Positions 58,980-64,000 of a stretch of 64,000 nucleotides of DNA are shown piece by piece. Numbering within the stretch: position 1 is the first letter of the stretch; the number at the start of each line of letters is the position of its first letter. Made by a program: the position numbers and the translations under genes. The stretch is from positions 94,812-158,811 of the forward strand of contig NZ_LQMT02000030.1 of assembly GCF_001620365.2 (NCBI RefSeq), written 5' to 3'. A model generated the notes under the pieces. That model was not told the origin of the DNA, ran no database searches, and was given only the letters and a program-made list of their open reading frames with translations. Source of the stretch: Amycolatopsis keratiniphila subsp. keratiniphila. GTDB lineage: Bacteria; Actinomycetota; Actinomycetes; Mycobacteriales; Pseudonocardiaceae.

Positions 58980-61369
58980 CCCTTCCCGATCTGCCGGTTC
59001 GCGCCGTCCTGCCCGAACTCGAAGCCGCACTCGACGCCCACGGGACCGCCGTCCTCGTCGCGCCCCCTGGCACCGGCAAGACCACTTTGGTGCCGCTCGC
59101 GCTGGACAACGGCGAAGGCCGGGTGATCGTCGCCGAACCGAGGCGGCTCGCCGCCCGGGCCGCGGCCGCGCGGATGGCGTCCCTGCTCGGAGAACGCGTC
59201 GGGGAGACGGTCGGTTACTCGGTCCGCGGCGATCGGAAGGTGTCGTCGTCGACGCGGATCGAGGTGGTCACCTCAGGGTTGCTGGTGCGGCGGGTGCAGG
59301 GCGACCCGGAGCTGGCCGGGGTGTCGACCGTCCTGCTCGACGAATGCCACGAACGCCATCTCGACGCGGATCTGCTGCTCGCACTGCTGCTGGACGTGCG
59401 CGCCGGGCTGCGGGACGACCTGCGGCTGCTCGCGACGTCCGCCACGGTGGCCTCCGGGCGGCTGGCGGCCCTGCTCGGCGACGCGCCGGTGATCGCCGCG
59501 CACGCGAGGACCTATCCGGTCGAGGTCTCGTACTCCCCGCCCGCGCGCGGCGAACGGATCGAGGCGACCGTGGCCCGCGTGATCCACAAAGCACTGTCCG
59601 AAGGGGACGGTGACGTACTCGCCTTCCTGCCCGGCGCCGGTGAAATCGCCAGGGTGAGCGGACTTCTCCACAGCCTCGACGCCGACGTGCTGCCCTTGCA
59701 CGGACGGCTTTCGGCGGCGAGCCAGGACGACGTGCTGCGCCCGCGCGACCGGCGCAGGGTGGTGCTCTCGACGTCGGTCGCCGAGTCCAGCCTGACCGTG
59801 CCGGGGGTGCGGGCGGTGGTGGACTGCGGGCTTTCCCGCGTTCCCCGGGTCGATCACCGGCGCGGCCTGCCCGGGCTGGCGACGGTCCGCGTTTCGGCCG
59901 CGGTCGCCGAACAGCGAGCCGGTCGCGCCGGGCGTGAGGCGCCGGGCCGCGCGTACCGGTGCTGGGCCGCGCACGAGCAGGGGTCGCTGCCCGCCTATCC
60001 CGAACCCGAGATCCGGACGGCGGAACTGGCGCGGTTCGCCCTCGAACTCGCCTGCTGGTCCACTCCGGACGGTTCCGGCCTCGCCTGGTGGGACCCTCCC
60101 GGCGAAGGCGCGCTGGCCGCCGGACGCGCGTTGCTGACCACCCTCGGGGCCACCACGGAGGACGGCACGGTCACCGAGCGCGGGCGGAAGATGGCCGGGC
60201 TGGGCCTGCATCCGCGGCTGGCGAGGGCGTTGCTGGACGGCGCGGCGCGCACCAACGCGCGTTCGGCCGCCGAAGTGGTCGCGCTGCTGGACAGCGGCGG
60301 CACGCTGACCGACCTCGAAGCCGAGCTGCGCCGAGTACGCGGCGACGAGCGTTGGAAACGCGACGTGCGACGGCTTTCCAAGCTGGTGCCCGACGGCGGC
60401 AACGCCTCCGATCCGGCGCTGGTGGTGGCGCTCGCGCACCCCGAGCGGCTCGCGCGGCGTCGTGCCGTGGGGACGCCGGTGTACTTGATGGCCGGCGGAA
60501 CGGCGGCCGAACTCCCGCGTGGCAGCGGGCTGGCCGACGTCGAATGGCTGGCGGTGGCCGAAGCGACCCGGGATCCCGGCCGCGCACAGGGCATCATCCG
60601 CCTGGCGGCACCCGCGGACGAAGAGCTCGCCGTGCGTGCCGCGCCGAATCTGGTGTCCACAGTGGACGAAGTGGGCTGGTCATCGGGCGACGTCGCGGCG
60701 CGGTCGGTGCGACGGCTCGGCGCGATCGTGCTCTCGGAGAAGCCGCTGCGCTCGCCCGCGCCGGACGCGATCCGCTCCGCACTGCTGGACGGATTGCGCA
60801 CCGAAGGGCTCGGCCTGCTGCGCTGGTCGGAAGACGGCAAGCGACTGCGCGAACGCCTGTCCTTCCTGCACCGGGTGCTGGGCGCACCTTGGCCCTCTGT
60901 CGCCGACGCCGACTTGCTGTCTACTTTGGACAGCTGGCTCGATCTCGGCTCGGCACGCCGCCGCTCGGATCTGGCCTCGCTGGACGCGGGCGCCGCGCTG
61001 CGGGGGCTACTGCCCTGGCCCGAGGCGTCGCGTTTGGACGAACTGGCGCCGGACCGGCTGGAGGTGCCGTCGGGTTCGCGGATCCGGGTCGACTACTCGG
61101 GCGAGCAGCCGGTGCTGGCGGTCAAACTGCAGGAGACCTTCGGCTGGCTCGCGACGCCGGAGCTGGCGGGTGTCCCCGTCGTGCTCCACCTGCTCTCCCC
61201 CGCCGGACGGCCCGCCGCGGTCACCGCCGATCTGGAATCGTTCTGGCGCAACGGTTACGCGGCCGTGCGGGCCGATCTGCGCGGGCGCTACCCGAAACAT
61301 CCGTGGCCGGAGGACCCGCTGACCGCCGCGCCCACCCGGCGCACGTCACGAGGTCAGTCCATCAACTGA
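58976..61369 (+). CDS. hrpB: ATP-dependent helicase HrpB
   Basis: A 797-residue DEAH-type helicase. Motifs: PPGTGKTT (I), DECHERH (II), SATV (III), QRAGRAGR (VI); then the HrpB-specific HA2/OB and C-terminal domains. Length fits the family. Role in bacteria is poorly defined. GTG 58976 overlaps the lipoprotein stop (GTGA). The frame is open far upstream to 57503, but that is a shadow of the lipoprotein and MauE genes. Its end overlaps the convergent gene by 16 bases. Confidence 0.86.
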   Translation: MTLPDLPVRAVLPELEAALDAHGTAVLVAPPGTGKTTLVPLALDNGEGRVIVAEPRRLAARAAAARMASLLGERVGETVGYSVRGDRKVSSSTRIEVVTSGLLVRRVQGDPELAGVSTVLLDECHERHLDADLLLALLLDVRAGLRDDLRLLATSATVASGRLAALLGDAPVIAAHARTYPVEVSYSPPARGERIEATVARVIHKALSEGDGDVLAFLPGAGEIARVSGLLHSLDADVLPLHGRLSAASQDDVLRPRDRRRVVLSTSVAESSLTVPGVRAVVDCGLSRVPRVDHRRGLPGLATVRVSAAVAEQRAGRAGREAPGRAYRCWAAHEQGSLPAYPEPEIRTAELARFALELACWSTPDGSGLAWWDPPGEGALAAGRALLTTLGATTEDGTVTERGRKMAGLGLHPRLARALLDGAARTNARSAAEVVALLDSGGTLTDLEAELRRVRGDERWKRDVRRLSKLVPDGGNASDPALVVALAHPERLARRRAVGTPVYLMAGGTAAELPRGSGLADVEWLAVAEATRDPGRAQGIIRLAAPADEELAVRAAPNLVSTVDEVGWSSGDVAARSVRRLGAIVLSEKPLRSPAPDAIRSALLDGLRTEGLGLLRWSEDGKRLRERLSFLHRVLGAPWPSVADADLLSTLDSWLDLGSARRRSDLASLDAGAALRGLLPWPEASRLDELAPDRLEVPSGSRIRVDYSGEQPVLAVKLQETFGWLATPELAGVPVVLHLLSPAGRPAAVTADLESFWRNGYAAVRADLRGRYPKHPWPEDPLTAAPTRRTSRGQSIN

Positions 61370-62142
61370 TGCTGAGGTCTGGTCGGCAACCGCGCCGCCA
61401 GCTCCTCGTCGTCCTCACGTTCGTTCAGCCCCAGCTGCACGGCGCTGCGGATCTGCTCCCGGTTCTCCCGCACCACATGCGCGAAGAACTCGTCGATCCG
61501 CGGATCGGTCAGCACTTCGAGGATCACGCGCATCGCGGTGTCGATCACCGAACGCACCACCTCGTCGTGGAACGGCAGCTTCGAAAGCCGCCCGGCCTGC
61601 GGATCGTTCTTGAGTTTCTCCGCGATGATCCCACGCAGCAACGTCTGGTTCTCGCCGAGTGAGCGTGCGAGGTTCTGCGGATAGTTCCCGGTTTCCAGTA
61701 CCTTCACGACCTCGTCGAGCACCGCGATCGTGATCGGCTTCTTGATCGCCAGCACGATCGGCCGCGAAAGCCTTTCGACCAGCCGCTGCGTGAACCGCTC
61801 CCCGAACGCGCGGTCCGCCGTCCGGGCGAGCCGGACCAGGACCACGATGATCCGCAACAGCCGGAAACCGCGCAGTGCCGGATGCGCGATGGGGATCATG
61901 CCGAGGATTTCGTACCAATTCCGCAGCGGGAACCGCTTCTCCCAGCCGTTGCGCCGCCACCGCCAGAGGAATTCCAGCGCGAAGATCCCGCACACCGTCG
62001 TGTCGATGACGAAGACGCGGTGCGCCGTCTCCTCCGAATGCGGGAAGAACGTCACGTAGGCGAGCAGCCCGACGGAGAACACGGCGAGGACGAGCATCAC
62101 CAGGTCGAGCGGATTCACGCGCCGTTGTTCGCGGGTGGTCAT
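61354..62142 (-). CDS. Voltage-sensor-like membrane protein without a pore
   Basis: A 262-residue protein with four membrane helices in the first about 115 residues. The fourth carries spaced Arg residues (FRLLRIIVVLVRLARTADR) as in voltage-sensor S4 helices, but no S5-pore-S6 follows. Instead a long amphipathic cytoplasmic region of about 150 residues appears. It resembles the ion-transporter group by annotation; it may be a sensor or proton pathway rather than a channel. Confidence 0.65.
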   Translation of the reverse strand: MTTREQRRVNPLDLVMLVLAVFSVGLLAYVTFFPHSEETAHRVFVIDTTVCGIFALEFLWRWRRNGWEKRFPLRNWYEILGMIPIAHPALRGFRLLRIIVVLVRLARTADRAFGERFTQRLVERLSRPIVLAIKKPITIAVLDEVVKVLETGNYPQNLARSLGENQTLLRGIIAEKLKNDPQAGRLSKLPFHDEVVRSVIDTAMRVILEVLTDPRIDEFFAHVVRENREQIRSAVQLGLNEREDDEELAARLPTRPQHQLMD

Positions 62143-62277
62143 GGCGCCGATTCTGCCTTTCCGCGGCGACTCGTGCCGAGCGGCACCTGCCGAAAGTAAG
62201 GGGTGGCCGATGACTTCGGGTCACTGTCCGCGGGTGTCCCCGCATCGGAGGATTCAGGGACACGAAGGAGGACGCGG

Positions 62278-63195
62278 ATGATCACGCTTCGAGGACTCAC
62301 GAAGCGCTATGGCGAGAAGACGGTGGTCGACGGGCTGACCTTCGCCGTCGAGCCGGGCAAGGTGACCGGCTTCCTCGGTCCCAACGGCGCGGGCAAGTCG
62401 ACGACCATGCGGATGACGCTCGGCCTCGACGCGCCGAGCGCGGGCGAAGTCCGCATCGACGGCAAGAGGTACGAGGAACTGCGCTTCCCACTGCGCGAGG
62501 TCGGCGCGCTGCTGGAGGCCAAGGCACTGCATCCCGGCCGGAGCGCGGCCAAGCACCTGCTGGCGATGGCGCGCAGCAACGGGATCCCGGCGAGCCGGGT
62601 GGACGAAGTGCTCGCGACCGTGGGCCTCACGGACGTCGCGGGGAAACGCGCCGGGACGTTTTCCCTCGGCATGGGGCAGCGGCTCGGGATCGCCGGCGCA
62701 CTACTGGGTGATCCCGGTGTGCTGATGTTCGACGAGCCGGTGAACGGTCTCGACCCCGACGGCGTCCGCTGGGTGCGGCACCTGATGCGTTCGCTCGCGG
62801 AAGAGGGCCGCACGGTGTTCGTATCGAGCCATCTGATGAGCGAGATGCAGCTGACCGCCGACCGGCTGGTCGTCATCGGCAAGGGAAGGCTCCTCGCCGA
62901 CGCGCCGGTCGACGAGTTCATCACGGGCAATTCGCGGACGTCGGTCGTGGTGCGGGTGCCCGCTCCCGCCGACCTGCGCGTCCTCGACCAGCGTCTTCGC
63001 GCCCTCGGCGCGATCACGGAAGCCGATCAGGACGAACTGCTCGTGCACGACCTTCCCGTTCATCTCGTCGGCGACGCGGTGCACGAACTGGGGATCCGCG
63101 TGCACGGGCTGACCGAACGGACCGCCTCGCTCGAACAGGCGTACATGGAACTGACCGCGTCGTCGGTCGAATACGGAACGGGAGTCGCGGCATGA
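62278..63195 (+). CDS. ABC transporter ATP-binding protein
   Basis: A 305-residue ATPase of the DrrA/CcmA type with Walker A GPNGAGKST, signature FSLGMGQRLG, Walker B LMFDEPVNGLDP and switch His (SSHLMSE). ATG 62278 follows AAGGAGGACGCG. The expected permease is not next; the following gene encodes a hydrolase and overlaps the stop by 4 bases. The permease may lie past the window. Confidence 0.82.
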   Translation: MITLRGLTKRYGEKTVVDGLTFAVEPGKVTGFLGPNGAGKSTTMRMTLGLDAPSAGEVRIDGKRYEELRFPLREVGALLEAKALHPGRSAAKHLLAMARSNGIPASRVDEVLATVGLTDVAGKRAGTFSLGMGQRLGIAGALLGDPGVLMFDEPVNGLDPDGVRWVRHLMRSLAEEGRTVFVSSHLMSEMQLTADRLVVIGKGRLLADAPVDEFITGNSRTSVVVRVPAPADLRVLDQRLRALGAITEADQDELLVHDLPVHLVGDAVHELGIRVHGLTERTASLEQAYMELTASSVEYGTGVAA

Positions 63196-64000
63196 AGTCA
63201 CTCATGGTCCTGGTGGCGGTGATCGCCGGCCTGCTGGGGGTGCCGGCGGTCGCGTCGGCGGCACCGGCGTTGTCGCTGCCCGCGCCGGACGGCCCGTTCC
63301 CGATCGGACTGCGCACGCTGCATCTCACCGATCAGCGGAGAGCTGATCCCTGGGTGCCCGAAAAGCGCCGGGAACTGATGGTCAACGTCTGGTATCCAGC
63401 CGTGCCGTTCGGGCGCGCGCCGCGGTACATGACCGAGGCGGAGTCGGCGGCCGCGGTCGCCGGGCGGAAGCTCGACCTGCCGCCGGACGCGCTGAGCAAG
63501 GTACGGGTCCACTCGCGGGAGAACGCACCCTCGTTGCCGGGACGACGTCCGCTGGTGGTTCTTTCACCGGGCGCGGGCAACAACCGGATCACCCTGACCT
63601 CGGTGGCCGAACACCTTGCCGCGCAAGGCTTCGTGGTCGCCGGGATCGATCATGCCTACGAGGCCTGGGCGACGGAGTTCCCCGACGGCCTGCGCCAGTG
63701 TGTCGCTTGTGGACTCCCCGGCGAGCCGTGGCCCGCCGCGATCGCGAACCGCGCCGTGGACACGACGTTCGTCGTCGACACGCTACTGAAGGACCGGCGC
63801 TGGTCGATCGACGCGGCGAAGATCGGGATGGCCGGTCACTCCGCCGGAGGTTCGGCGACCGCCGCCGCGATGGTCGCCGACCGGCGGATCAAGGCGGGTG
63901 TGAACGTCGACGGCCCGTTCTACGGCGGCGTCTCGCTCGACCGGCCGTTCCTGCTGCTGACCAGCCCGACCGGCGAGAAGTACTTCCGCGCGTCCTGGGA
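63192..64000 (+). CDS. Secreted alpha/beta hydrolase (lipase/PAF-acetylhydrolase-like), partial
   Basis: At least 269 residues, cut by the window end. A signal peptide (VAVIAGLLGVPAVASAA) is followed by an alpha/beta-hydrolase fold. LVVLSPGAGNN is the oxyanion region and GHSAGGSAT the nucleophile elbow with Ser. The arrangement fits the platelet-activating-factor acetylhydrolase/dienelactone-hydrolase-like group. ATG overlaps the ABC ATPase stop (ATGA). Confidence 0.8.
   Translation, partial: MKSLMVLVAVIAGLLGVPAVASAAPALSLPAPDGPFPIGLRTLHLTDQRRADPWVPEKRRELMVNVWYPAVPFGRAPRYMTEAESAAAVAGRKLDLPPDALSKVRVHSRENAPSLPGRRPLVVLSPGAGNNRITLTSVAEHLAAQGFVVAGIDHAYEAWATEFPDGLRQCVACGLPGEPWPAAIANRAVDTTFVVDTLLKDRRWSIDAAKIGMAGHSAGGSATAAAMVADRRIKAGVNVDGPFYGGVSLDRPFLLLTSPTGEKYFRASW

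Overview
The window reads as chromosomal DNA of a high-GC actinomycete, most likely Amycolatopsis or a close relative in the Pseudonocardiales. This is an inference from codon use, dense GTG starts, 4-bp ATGA/GTGA start-stop overlaps, F420/LLM enzymes, a LigD polymerase-domain protein, an Rv1733c-type membrane protein and many extragenic hairpin repeats. No tRNA, rRNA, CRISPR array, transposase or phage gene was recognised.

Layout. 1-5.6 kb: a DoxX-like protein, then a dasABC-dasD-type chito-oligosaccharide uptake and hydrolysis operon behind DasR-like boxes. 5.7-10.9 kb: a TetM/OtrA-like ribosomal protection GTPase, an LLM oxidoreductase, a beta-hydroxyacid dehydrogenase, a small unknown protein and a GNAT protein. 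10.9-19.2 kb: the most interesting block. It holds two GT4 glycosyltransferases, an inositol-monophosphatase-like protein, a creatininase-family hydrolase, a flippase fused in frame to GTP cyclohydrolase II, a methyltransferase, a PTPS-fold protein without catalytic residues, an MDR dehydrogenase and a CDP-alcohol phosphotransferase. The cyclohydrolase has Met where canonical enzymes have Tyr, as in Streptomyces coelicolor SCO6655, which forms the formamidopyrimidine FAPy. The PTPS homologue resembles SCO6650. A FAPy-type cyclohydrolase beside a creatininase-fold hydrolase (the fold of archaeal FAPy deformylase) suggests a pathway to a glycosylated pyrimidine or pterin product assembled at the membrane.

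19.1-29.4 kb: a tautomerase and TetR gene, an Rv1733c-like protein, a PAS-GGDEF-EAL protein with a degenerate EAL domain, a lone ketosynthase, a DUF998-like membrane protein, a P-loop kinase, a PobA-like monooxygenase, a LigD polymerase-domain protein and a secreted chitin-type LPMO. The LPMO promoter carries a perfect DasR box, linking it to the das operon at the left end. 29.4-43 kb: a TPR-CHAT protease-like protein next to a small Cys/His-rich protein, a pair of related small proteins, an ABC exporter, an aldo/keto reductase, TetR, PGPGW and YciI proteins, a CE1758/CE1759 flavin pair, a GH76 mannanase and a membrane cyclase-like protein.

43.2-47.8 kb: a second type IIA topoisomerase pair (parE/parC-like). 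48.1-52.7 kb: a tightly coupled fatty-acid or steroid-type beta-oxidation operon (thiolase, SRPBCC, MaoC, SDR, acyl-CoA dehydrogenase) with a palindromic operator inside its promoter spacer. 52.8-64 kb: secreted, RraA-like, ThuA and LysR proteins, a DsbA-like/MauE redox pair, an amino-acid-binding lipoprotein, HrpB helicase, a voltage-sensor-like protein, an ABC ATPase and an alpha/beta hydrolase cut by the window end.

Spacers carry at least five families of short hairpin or tandem repeats. One family sits on or next to stop codons and another occurs as two matching pairs about 18 kb apart.
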